Part shown: piece by piece, positions 54,214 to 62,066 of the stretch
Layout: every line of letters starts with the position of its first letter
Position numbering within the stretch: the first letter of the stretch is position 1
DNA from: UBA6059 sp040222235
GTDB lineage: Bacteria > Bacteroidota > Bacteroidia > Cytophagales > Cyclobacteriaceae
Reading direction: 5' to 3'
Length of the DNA: 64,000 bases
Assembly (NCBI GenBank): GCA_040222235.1
Contig: JAVKDO010000006.1
Location: 1-64,000 of the forward strand
Program-made: the position numbers and the translations under genes
The notes under the pieces: generated by a model
Told to the model about the DNA's origin: nothing
The model's input: the letters and a program-made list of their open reading frames with translations, nothing else
The model's database searches: none

Positions 54214-54625
54214 GTCGGTATTCATTTATTTTCTGTTGTCATATGCTCTTGAAGACCCCAGTGTCAAAAATGAGATGGATATAGTTTATTTTGTTATCCT
54301 CCATGTCAAATGTTTGTGTCATAATGGTCGACACTCCGGGCTTTGAAAAGTTGTAAACTAAGCAAGCTGACGAACTATCTTCATACGACTTGAGTATCCG
54401 GTATTTGAATTTTTTTGGAGGATCAGCCTTCATCGAGTTTATGTAGTCTTTAGCTGTATCAAAACTGTATAATGGCCCTTTGAACTTTAAATTATTAGCG
54501 AGTATGTGTCTCAATTTGTCAAATTCACCAGTTGAAAAAACAATGTCCATATATTTTTGAGCTAATTCTAATGGTCTCATTTTGTGTCAGTCATTTTTGC
54601 ATTGGCTGCAGTAACAATGTAACGC
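54089..54625 (-). mobile_element. Candidate single-gene cassette
   Basis: A block of about 540 bp on the minus strand: boundary GTGCG^TTACATT at about 54620, an NTF2-like gene, then the attC-like site with end TACGGCG^TTTTAGC at about 54090. The two ends share the GCG^TT core expected if a cassette was joined by integron-type recombination. No integrase is in the window, so this is inferred from shape alone. Confidence 0.35.
54239..54580 (-). CDS. NTF2/SnoaL-like small protein in candidate cassette
   Basis: 113 residues of the NTF2-like cone fold: LELAQKYMDIVFSTGEFDKLRHIL, KGPLYSFDTAKDYINSM, STIMTQTFDMEDNKINYIHLIFD. The gene and its flanks are AT-richer than the neighbours, fitting acquired DNA. 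It is the only gene between the attC-like site and a second boundary at about 54622. Function (ligand binding or enzyme) unknown. Confidence 0.75.
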   Translation of the reverse strand: MRPLELAQKYMDIVFSTGEFDKLRHILANNLKFKGPLYSFDTAKDYINSMKADPPKKFKYRILKSYEDSSSACLVYNFSKPGVSTIMTQTFDMEDNKINYIHLIFDTGVFKSI

Positions 54626-54698
54626 ACTGTGTGTGCGCTATCCATATTTCAAATATACCCTTCCTAATCAATTATCCAGCAGCAGCGTCAAATGGCTC

Positions 54699-56402
54699 TT
54701 ACTTCCTCATCTCCTTCAACACTTCCTTCATCAACTTATCGCTAGGCACTGCTGGAGAGTTAGTCACTATTTTCCCGGCAGGGTCGGTGAGTAGCGAATA
54801 GGGGAGCACATCGTTGTAGAGCTCTTCGTAGATGTCTTTGTCAAGCTGGTAGTTGAGCCGTTCGTGGGTGATGTGTTTCTGGTTGAGGAGGTGGGCGTCC
54901 CGGCGGTTGAGCCAGCGGAGCTCATCCATCCCGAGACCGACCAGCACGAGCTTGGCTTTACCTTTCTTGATCTGCCGCTTGAAGTAACCCTTGGGGATGA
55001 GATCTAGGAGTGAGGGATAGCGGTTGGCTGACCAAAGGATGAAGTAGGTAGGCTGGCCTTTGTACTTTGATGCCATGTTTTGAAAGGCGTCTGAATCGAT
55101 GATCGAGCCACCTCCTTCGAGCAGCTGATTGTACAGGGCGAACTGCTGCTCGATCGCCAATTTTTCCGATAGGTCATTGATAATCTTCTCCTCCAGGCTG
55201 GTGGCTTGTAGCACTGTGTAGTCACGCCAGAAGGTTGAGTCATAGTCGATGTTGATCAGCTGTTGCTGCTGAGGCTCCCCGCCCAGTGCGGGCTCCAAGT
55301 CATCAAAAACCAGCTCGGTATTGATCAGCTCGATGTGAGAAGTATGCACGAGTGAGTCGATGGTCGTGCCAAGGCTATCGTATTGGAAGTATTCAGCGGT
55401 GAGGTCACTCGTCACACGATTGAGATAATGCTTCCCCCGATAGGAGAGGTATTGCACCTTTTTGTCGAGGCGGTAGCGCGTGCCCTCCGTCGGATAGTTG
55501 CTCTCATAGGACTCGGTGGCCTCATGCTGCAGTATGGCAAAATTCCTCATATTGATAAACAGCTGCCCCGTGTAGGATCTGTTGCGCAGCGTGCCACCCT
55601 GATCCGTGAAGTAGCCGATGACCAATACCTCTTCAGATTCGTAGGATGTCGTGTCCTGTATCCAGAAATCCACCGCATTGAAGTGGGTGAGCAATGGGTT
55701 TTGATACTCGTAAGCCGTCATGTCATTGCTTAGCAGAAAATTGAGCGAGAAGGGCGGGTGCTTCAACTTGGAGCTGGCAGTGAAATCGAAACTTCGCCGA
55801 AGTTGGTTGACCCGAAAGCCTAGATTGTCCTCGGGGATCACGCTGCGGTAAGGCTCCTTTCCTGATCGATAGACGTCCAGTGCCGCTTCAATTAGTCTGA
55901 CATAGGTATCGTTTTCGGCGCAATAGTGGCGGTAGAATGCCCGACCCATCGACTCACTCTTGATGTAGTTTTGAGGAATGCGCCGAATGGCTTTTTGAGC
56001 AATTCTCCTGGCCCGGTCATCGTATTGCTTCTTTTCTATGGTACCATTGATCACTACTTCATCGAGCGACTTCAGGCTGGGGGTAAGGCTGACCGTCAAG
56101 GATGGATTGATTCCTGACGAAAGACGAATCTCGGATGACACATAGCCTATGCAAGAGATTAACAGCCCCTGTTGATCATTGAGGTAGCGCGCTCTAAGTT
56201 TCAGATCAAAATCCCCCTCCAGATTAGAGGAGGTGCCGACAGCACTGCCTTTGATTTGTAAGTGGGCAAACGGAACGGGTTCTTGGGTCTCCGCGTTGAC
56301 TATTTTTCCCGATAGGGAGACCACCTGCGCGGAAACTGCACCTGCCATCAGCACAAATGCCAATATGAGCAGCAAGGTCTTGCGCATTAATGCCTTACAC
56401 AT
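54699..56402 (-). CDS. Exported CNA-B protein with C-terminal thioredoxin-like domain lacking Cys
   Basis: 567 residues: signal peptide (AVSAQ), carboxypeptidase-like regulatory domain (SGKIVNAETQEPVPFAHLQIKG, residues about 30-110), a long middle domain of the type found in Bacteroidota envelope proteins, and a C-terminal about 130 residues with TYFILWSANRYPSLLDLIPKG and LTDPAGKIVTNSPAVPS, a TlpA/thioredoxin-like shape. The CxxC site reads ANRY, so redox activity is lost. Its start overlaps the previous stop as TGATG. Confidence 0.8.
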   Translation of the reverse strand: MCKALMRKTLLLILAFVLMAGAVSAQVVSLSGKIVNAETQEPVPFAHLQIKGSAVGTSSNLEGDFDLKLRARYLNDQQGLLISCIGYVSSEIRLSSGINPSLTVSLTPSLKSLDEVVINGTIEKKQYDDRARRIAQKAIRRIPQNYIKSESMGRAFYRHYCAENDTYVRLIEAALDVYRSGKEPYRSVIPEDNLGFRVNQLRRSFDFTASSKLKHPPFSLNFLLSNDMTAYEYQNPLLTHFNAVDFWIQDTTSYESEEVLVIGYFTDQGGTLRNRSYTGQLFINMRNFAILQHEATESYESNYPTEGTRYRLDKKVQYLSYRGKHYLNRVTSDLTAEYFQYDSLGTTIDSLVHTSHIELINTELVFDDLEPALGGEPQQQQLINIDYDSTFWRDYTVLQATSLEEKIINDLSEKLAIEQQFALYNQLLEGGGSIIDSDAFQNMASKYKGQPTYFILWSANRYPSLLDLIPKGYFKRQIKKGKAKLVLVGLGMDELRWLNRRDAHLLNQKHITHERLNYQLDKDIYEELYNDVLPYSLLTDPAGKIVTNSPAVPSDKLMKEVLKEMRK

Positions 56403-57040
56403 CAGTTGACATAGGGGCTGATCAGTGCCTGCCAGATTTTGTACCCATTCTCATTCATATGCAGCGGGTCTTCTTTGAATAGGTTGGGCTTGATCTCTTC
56501 ATTCTCATCCATCATAGGCGACCAAACATCGATGAAGGCGAGATCATTCTGTGTGCAGAAGGCTTCCAGCTTTTCATTATACTCTTCATACTTGGCCTTT
56601 AGATGCCATCGCTCTTCGCTTGGTTTCGCCGAGATCAGTATTATTTCAGTTGTTGGGCTTTCTTCTTCTATTTTCCTTACCAGCAACTCCATGTCCGTGA
56701 TGATGCGGGTCGCCGACTTACCAGAATTGACGTCATTGTCACCTTCGTAGATGAAGACCTTTCGTGGCTGATGTTTGATGATCAGGTCATTGGCATGATA
56801 AAGGAGTTCGCTTGTTTCGCTACCGCCAAACCCCAGATTGTACACCTCCACTTGGGGAAACCAATCATTGAGATTGGGCCAAAGTCGAATGCTAGAGCTA
56901 CCAGTGAAGATGATTCCGTCTTTTGGAATATCGAGTTTGTTAATGGCATCTATCTCTGCCTGATAGCGGGTGGGATCTTGGGCCAGACTTGTTAAGCCTG
57001 TCAGAAGTAGTAGTACAAAACAGATTATTCGTTGGTTCAT
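56402..57040 (-). CDS. SGNH/GDSL-type esterase
   Basis: Secreted hydrolase: signal peptide (TSLAQ), block I FTGSSSIRLW (nucleophile Ser in the GSSS context), block II GFGGSET, block III GDNDVNSG, block V DPLHMNENGY with the catalytic Asp-His. Length 212 is typical. It is coupled to the CNA-B/thioredoxin-like gene by the TGATG overlap. Confidence 0.92.
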   Translation of the reverse strand: MNQRIICFVLLLLTGLTSLAQDPTRYQAEIDAINKLDIPKDGIIFTGSSSIRLWPNLNDWFPQVEVYNLGFGGSETSELLYHANDLIIKHQPRKVFIYEGDNDVNSGKSATRIITDMELLVRKIEEESPTTEIILISAKPSEERWHLKAKYEEYNEKLEAFCTQNDLAFIDVWSPMMDENEEIKPNLFKEDPLHMNENGYKIWQALISPYVN

Positions 57041-57153
57041 GTTGCTTGATTCGTTGGCGACTAAGATATTAAAATGACGACTAAATGGATTGGTCGTTTT
57101 GGGTCAAGAATAGTAAAAAAAGAACAATCGCTTAGGAAATCACCACCATTGGC

Positions 57154-58194
57154 TTATTGACATAGAGAAGCTTGAAAGCAGAGCGTATCTCCATTCAAAG
57201 GTATTTCACCCGTTTTGTCAAGGATGCCATCTAATCGGAGATGGGCGATTTTGGGTTCTTCTTTCATAGTGACCAGCGTCACATGATCAAATGAGGTTTC
57301 GTCTTTAGGGTTTTGGGAGCCGCTTGTCGTGCCGAGAATCATGTAATCTCGATCGTTCAACGTACGATGTGAGAAGCTATGGAAATGGCCATTGATGACG
57401 GTGTAATCTCTGTCGGCCATGGCAGATTCTATTTGCTGAAGTCCGTGTGTATCCTCTCGCATCCATACGGGCTTGTGCATTAGCAGGAAAGTCCACCTTA
57501 CATCTTTATACTGCTCCAGTACTTGTTTGAAATAGTCGATCTGAGCATTGTTGATCTCTCCGGTTCTCCTCTCTTCCATTCTGTAGTAGAGCGAAGTATC
57601 GGCCAGCTCTGGCGTAGGCCCATCCAATAGCTCGATGGCTCTGGCACGTGCCAGATAGATCTGATGCATCCGGTCTTCATCATAGTCCTCCGAGTCCATC
57701 ATGAGGAAGAGCACATCCTTGTATGCAAAATGATAATACCTTGGCCCATAGCGCTCTTGCCAGACCTCTCGCATCACCACATTGGTCAAGTCATGATTCC
57801 CACCTAAGTGAAAGAAGGGCGCTTCAGCTTTATTCACGCGTTGATCAAAATGCTCCCATTCTTTAATAAGCTGCTCACGATCTTCTGTTCCTCCATCGAT
57901 GAGATCACCCACACTCAAGATAAATTCGGGCTGCAGCAGGTTGAGCTGCTCGACCGCCACCTCGAAGACGCCTGCCCTTTCTCCACCATAGAGGTCGGAG
58001 ATGATGGCAAAGGTGAACTTATCTTCCGCATCATTGAAGTCATCGGAACTCCACGGTGTAGGGCCGGAAGTGACATCATTCACGAAGACTTGCGGTGCTG
58101 GTGCTTCAGGTTTTTCTTGCTGACAAGCGCTTAGACCAAGCAAAAGGACAAGAACAAACACAAGGATTGAGTTTTGTAGTGTAGTAGATGGCAT
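57154..58194 (-). CDS. Metallophosphoesterase-type lipoprotein
   Basis: Lipobox LSAC followed by QQEK. Calcineurin-like motifs in order: SDLYGG (the D-x-H His is Tyr), SVGDLIDGG, LGGNHDLTN, LMHKPVWM, INGHFHSFSH. One metal-site ligand is changed, so activity may differ. It is a stand-alone gene on the minus strand. Substrate unknown. Confidence 0.88.
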   Translation of the reverse strand: MPSTTLQNSILVFVLVLLLGLSACQQEKPEAPAPQVFVNDVTSGPTPWSSDDFNDAEDKFTFAIISDLYGGERAGVFEVAVEQLNLLQPEFILSVGDLIDGGTEDREQLIKEWEHFDQRVNKAEAPFFHLGGNHDLTNVVMREVWQERYGPRYYHFAYKDVLFLMMDSEDYDEDRMHQIYLARARAIELLDGPTPELADTSLYYRMEERRTGEINNAQIDYFKQVLEQYKDVRWTFLLMHKPVWMREDTHGLQQIESAMADRDYTVINGHFHSFSHRTLNDRDYMILGTTSGSQNPKDETSFDHVTLVTMKEEPKIAHLRLDGILDKTGEIPLNGDTLCFQASLCQ

Positions 58195-58315
58195 GATTAA
58201 ATCTACATAATTCGTTGTTGTGATGCTGCTTGAGGGTAAATGTCGCTATATGCAACCAGCTGCCGCGCTTTTGTAAAGCGTGGCGGTTTATCAACCATCA
58301 AGTACCTTTACCTTC

Positions 58316-58717
58316 ATGCAGCGCATATTTCTAATCTCCATCACAGTAATCATTAGTATCATCCTCTGGACAAGTTTTTCCCAGGACACGGTAGATGATT
58401 TATCGGGAGGTTTTAAGGAGATCGCCTTCTACCGAAATGAAAATAATACTGGCCCCATCTTGCGCAAGTATGCTGTCAGTCTTAATGATACCCTTTGGCA
58501 GGAAATGCAACAATACGGCCAAATGATGCCCTACACGAAGTACGGCACGACCACCGTCTTTTTCTTCATTCACGGTAGTGAAACGCCGCAAACACTCAAC
58601 CCCAGCTCACCGAGCTTTGATGCGCAATATCGACGAAGCTGTATCGGTAAATTCGACAGAAATGCCAGTGGGGTATCCAGCTTTACCCGATATCCTTTTC
58701 GCTCCAAGACGTACTAA
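58316..58717 (+). CDS. Secreted protein of unknown function
   Basis: 133 residues from ATG 58316, with a signal peptide or membrane anchor (FLISITVIISIILWTSFSQ). No family recognised. Codon use and spacing are normal. It is divergent from the metallophosphoesterase gene and followed 128 bp later by the cytochrome operon. Confidence 0.55.
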   Translation: MQRIFLISITVIISIILWTSFSQDTVDDLSGGFKEIAFYRNENNTGPILRKYAVSLNDTLWQEMQQYGQMMPYTKYGTTTVFFFIHGSETPQTLNPSSPSFDAQYRRSCIGKFDRNASGVSSFTRYPFRSKTY

Positions 58718-58845
58718 ATCGACACTGTAGTTGGTTGACTTATTCGTGCCGTTCATCGTGACGGATGGGTCATAGGCGTGCCTTGGCTAACTGCCACCAA
58801 GGTAATAGTGTATAGCAGTATGGACATAAAACCTTCAATATATCC

Positions 58846-59223
58846 ATGCGCAAGCCAATCATCTCACTGTTTTCTCTGCTCTTCATCTTCCTGATTTCGT
58901 GTGAGCGGTTCACACCTGAAGAGAAGGCCGAGCTTTCGAAAGGGGAGGAAGTATATATCACACACTGCATTAGCTGTCATGGCCCTAGTGGTGATGGTCT
59001 CAATGGTGCCTATCCTTCGCTGCTCAAACCCCAGTTTACGGAGACGATCACTGATAATGCACTGAATATCATCAGGCATGGGTCTGCAGCTGCCGACGGT
59101 ATGAAAGCGGTCAGCCTGAGTGACGAGGAACTTGTCCAGGTGGTCAATTACATTCAGAACAACTGGAGCAATGAAGCTCCATTGCTATCACAGTCTAATC
59201 TCAAAAGCGCTCAAAAACTATAA
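58846..59223 (+). CDS. Cytochrome c lipoprotein
   Basis: Lipobox LISC, then a class I cytochrome c with haem motif CISCH (GEEVYITHCISCHGPSGDG) and the axial Met in ADGMKAVSLSDEEL. It is the first gene of an operon (2-bp gap) with a 2Fe-2S subunit and a molybdopterin dehydrogenase subunit, and should pass electrons from that enzyme to the respiratory chain. Confidence 0.94.
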   Translation: MRKPIISLFSLLFIFLISCERFTPEEKAELSKGEEVYITHCISCHGPSGDGLNGAYPSLLKPQFTETITDNALNIIRHGSAAADGMKAVSLSDEELVQVVNYIQNNWSNEAPLLSQSNLKSAQKL

Positions 59224-59225
59224 TT

Positions 59226-59690
59226 ATGGCATCATTTCAACTTCTGGTCAACGGTCAGCAACATTCGGTGGATGTAGATGCTGACACTCCATTGCTCTGG
59301 GTACTTCGCGATGAACTCAAACTGCACGGCACCAAGTACGGCTGTGGTATAGCCCAGTGCGGAGCTTGCACGGTACATATCGATGGCTTGCCCATTCGCG
59401 CGTGCTGCTTCCCTATCGGGAAATTGGCCGGGAAGAACGTCACCACAATTGAAGGACTATCTGAGGTAGGTGATCATCCAGTCCAGCTCGCTTGGCAAGA
59501 GATAGACGTGCCACAATGCGGCTATTGTCAGACCGGTCAGATTATGACCGCTGCGGCACTACTCGATCGCAATCCAAGTCCTTCAGATGAAGATATCAGT
59601 CGAGCCATGAAAGGCAATCTCTGTCGCTGTGGCACCTATCCCAGAATTAAGAAAGCGATCAACGAAGCAGCTAAAACCAGGATGTCATGA
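59226..59690 (+). CDS. 2Fe-2S subunit of a molybdenum hydroxylase (IorA-like)
   Basis: 154 residues with the plant-type 2Fe-2S site (GCGIAQCGACTVHIDG) and the second all-helical 2Fe-2S site (CGYCQTGQIMTAAALL, NLCRCGTYPRI). Both clusters have full Cys sets. This is the small subunit of an isoquinoline 1-oxidoreductase-type or aldehyde oxidase-type enzyme without a separate FAD subunit; its last codons overlap the large subunit gene by 4 bp. Confidence 0.95.
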   Translation: MASFQLLVNGQQHSVDVDADTPLLWVLRDELKLHGTKYGCGIAQCGACTVHIDGLPIRACCFPIGKLAGKNVTTIEGLSEVGDHPVQLAWQEIDVPQCGYCQTGQIMTAAALLDRNPSPSDEDISRAMKGNLCRCGTYPRIKKAINEAAKTRMS

Positions 59691-61894
59691 AAACCAATAG
59701 ACGAAACTTCATCAAAGTATCAGCACTAGCCGGAGGAGGATTCATGATGGCCATCGCCATGCCTGGGTCTGCAGCCCTTAGCAGAATGCTGAACAATGGT
59801 CAGGCAGAGCTGAATAATTTCCTAACAATTGATACGGCTGGGAATATTGTGTTTAAGCTCACCAAGCACGAGATGGGACAAGGTTCTGGAACCGGATTGC
59901 CAATGATATTGGCTGATGAGCTTGGAGCGGACTGGAGTAAGATTTCCCTGGTAAGGTCGGCATATGACCCCAAGTTCACCTCTCGAGAAATGGGTACCAC
60001 AGGGGGTAGTTCTACCATTGACAAGATGTGGGATGTCCTACGGACTGCTGGAGCCACTGCCCGAGAGATGCTCAAGCAAGCAGCGGCTAGCAGATGGCAA
60101 GTAGATGTGGGCACATTGCAGGTTGCCAATAGCGAAGTTATCAATCCTGAGAGCGATGAACGACTGTCATTTGGAGCACTAGCGGCGGACGCTGCTTCGT
60201 TGACCGTACCCGAAAACCCACCATTGAAGAAGTCGGAAGAGTTTGTCTACATCGGCCAATCAGTCAAAAATCTGATCACAAAAGACGTTATAACCGGAAA
60301 GGCTAACTACGGCATCAATGTCGAGGTGGAAGGAATGGTGTACGCCTCTATCGAAAAATGCCCAGTCTATAAAGGCACGTTGGTTGATTTTGATGACACA
60401 GAAGCGAGGAAGGTAAGCGGGGTGCTTGATATTATTCCCGTTCCACAAATGATGGGAGCTGTGGAAGGACATTTTGTGCAGACTGGAGTAGCGGTCATCG
60501 CAAAAAGTACCTGGAGTGCGATCAAGGCTAGAAAGAAACTCAGGATCAACTGGGACTATGAAACCAAGGGAGTATCTCTACCGGAGCTGGAAACCAGATT
60601 GACACAAAAAGCTGAGGAAACGGAGGAGGCCATTTTTGAGAGAGGAGACTATGAAGCGCTAAAATCGGCAGATGAAAATGAGGTGTTTACAGCAGCCTAT
60701 GACAACCCATACCAGGCGCATGCCCTGATGGAGCCAATCAATGCAACAGCACACTACAAAGGAGACAGCTGCGAGGTGTGGGTAGGCACACAATCCGGTG
60801 AACGCGTCAGCCGCGAGATCATTAAGCTTACGGAATTGTCTATTGAAAAAATCACAATCAATGTTTGTAACTCTGGTGGTTCCTTTGGTCGCAGATTCTA
60901 TGCTGATTCTACCATGGAGGCGGTATTTCTCAGCAAGGAGCTTAATCTTCCTGTGAAGGTTACCTGGACTAGAGAGGACGAGATCTCGCATGATTATTTC
61001 CACCCGTATCAGAAATCGATTTTTGAAGCTGTGATTACTCCGGAGAAGAAGGTGGTCGGCTGGCATTCAAGCATCACGAGAACAGAGAATTACCATTCAG
61101 GTTCACAACAATGGGAGATTCCATATTACTTCCCCAATGTTAGAACCTTTTTTGAGTTTGAACCCTCTATCGTACATACTGGTGCATGGCGAAGTGTAGC
61201 AGAGCATAGCTCCTCCCTGGGGCGTGAGTCGTTTATGGATGAGTTGGCTATCAAGCTGGAGCGTGACCCTCTCGAATTTAGGATGTCCTTGCTCGATCAT
61301 GAGATTACACGTATTGGCACTGATAGCTTTGCCGATACGGTATACAACTACGAGACGCTATTAAATGGCCGCTATAAGGAAGTATTAGAAACAATCAAGT
61401 CAAAAGGATGGTACACAAGAAGTAGTACTCCAGGTAAAGGAGTAGGGATGGCCATTGAGAACTTTGGTCGCACAGTGTGCGCGCACATCGCTGAAGTGAC
61501 CATTGATGCCAGCACTTACAATGGTTTTAAGGTGGATCGAATACGTAGTGTAGTACACTGTGGTACGGTGGTTAATCCGCACTTAGGTCTTGGTCAGATA
61601 GAAGGGAGTATCATCTTGGCGCTATCAGCATTGCAGTATGGTGGAGTGGAAATCGATGGGGGTAGAGTGACGCGTAGTAACTTCCACGACAATCGACTGG
61701 TGAGAATTGATGAAGTACCTGAGTTTGATGTGCACTTTATCCCAAGTGATGAGCCGCCCAATGGTCTTGGGGAACCCGGGACGCCTCCTTTAGCACCTGC
61801 AGTACTCAATGCGCTGTACGATGCTACTGGTGTTAGAGTAAGAAAAATACCGGTTTTGAAAGAAGATCTGAATACTTTCCAAACAACGGTTTAA
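59687..61894 (+). CDS. Molybdopterin-binding subunit of a periplasmic hydroxylase (IorB-like)
   Basis: 735 residues with a Tat signal (NRRNFIKVSALAGGG, the RRxFxK type), then the xanthine dehydrogenase/aldehyde oxidase molybdopterin domains: HEMGQGSGTGLPMILADELG, NSGGSFGRRFYAD, LGEPGTPPLAPAVLNAL. The catalytic Glu is in GEPGTPPLAP. With the 2Fe-2S and cytochrome c genes it makes a three-gene operon for a periplasmic, cytochrome c-linked N-heterocycle or aldehyde oxidation; the substrate is not readable. Confidence 0.94.
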   Translation: MKTNRRNFIKVSALAGGGFMMAIAMPGSAALSRMLNNGQAELNNFLTIDTAGNIVFKLTKHEMGQGSGTGLPMILADELGADWSKISLVRSAYDPKFTSREMGTTGGSSTIDKMWDVLRTAGATAREMLKQAAASRWQVDVGTLQVANSEVINPESDERLSFGALAADAASLTVPENPPLKKSEEFVYIGQSVKNLITKDVITGKANYGINVEVEGMVYASIEKCPVYKGTLVDFDDTEARKVSGVLDIIPVPQMMGAVEGHFVQTGVAVIAKSTWSAIKARKKLRINWDYETKGVSLPELETRLTQKAEETEEAIFERGDYEALKSADENEVFTAAYDNPYQAHALMEPINATAHYKGDSCEVWVGTQSGERVSREIIKLTELSIEKITINVCNSGGSFGRRFYADSTMEAVFLSKELNLPVKVTWTREDEISHDYFHPYQKSIFEAVITPEKKVVGWHSSITRTENYHSGSQQWEIPYYFPNVRTFFEFEPSIVHTGAWRSVAEHSSSLGRESFMDELAIKLERDPLEFRMSLLDHEITRIGTDSFADTVYNYETLLNGRYKEVLETIKSKGWYTRSSTPGKGVGMAIENFGRTVCAHIAEVTIDASTYNGFKVDRIRSVVHCGTVVNPHLGLGQIEGSIILALSALQYGGVEIDGGRVTRSNFHDNRLVRIDEVPEFDVHFIPSDEPPNGLGEPGTPPLAPAVLNALYDATGVRVRKIPVLKEDLNTFQTTV

Positions 61895-61948
61895 TAGCAC
61901 AAAATAACAATGCTAGACGAGGAGATTGGTTGGTAATCCTCATTGTGG

Positions 61949-61980
61949 ACTCCCGATTCTATTTGATCGGGAGTTTTTTT
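61949..61980 (+). terminator. Rho-independent terminator of the hydroxylase operon
   Basis: ACTCCCGAT-loop-ATCGGGAGT followed by TTTTTT, 55 bp after the large-subunit stop codon. Confidence 0.93.
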
Positions 61981-62066
61981 GCGTCAATGGCAGGCCATCT
62001 CGATCGCTAGTTGGTTCATTCTTAGTAAAAATCGTAGCTTTATAAAACAGCTATGGGTCAATCTGA

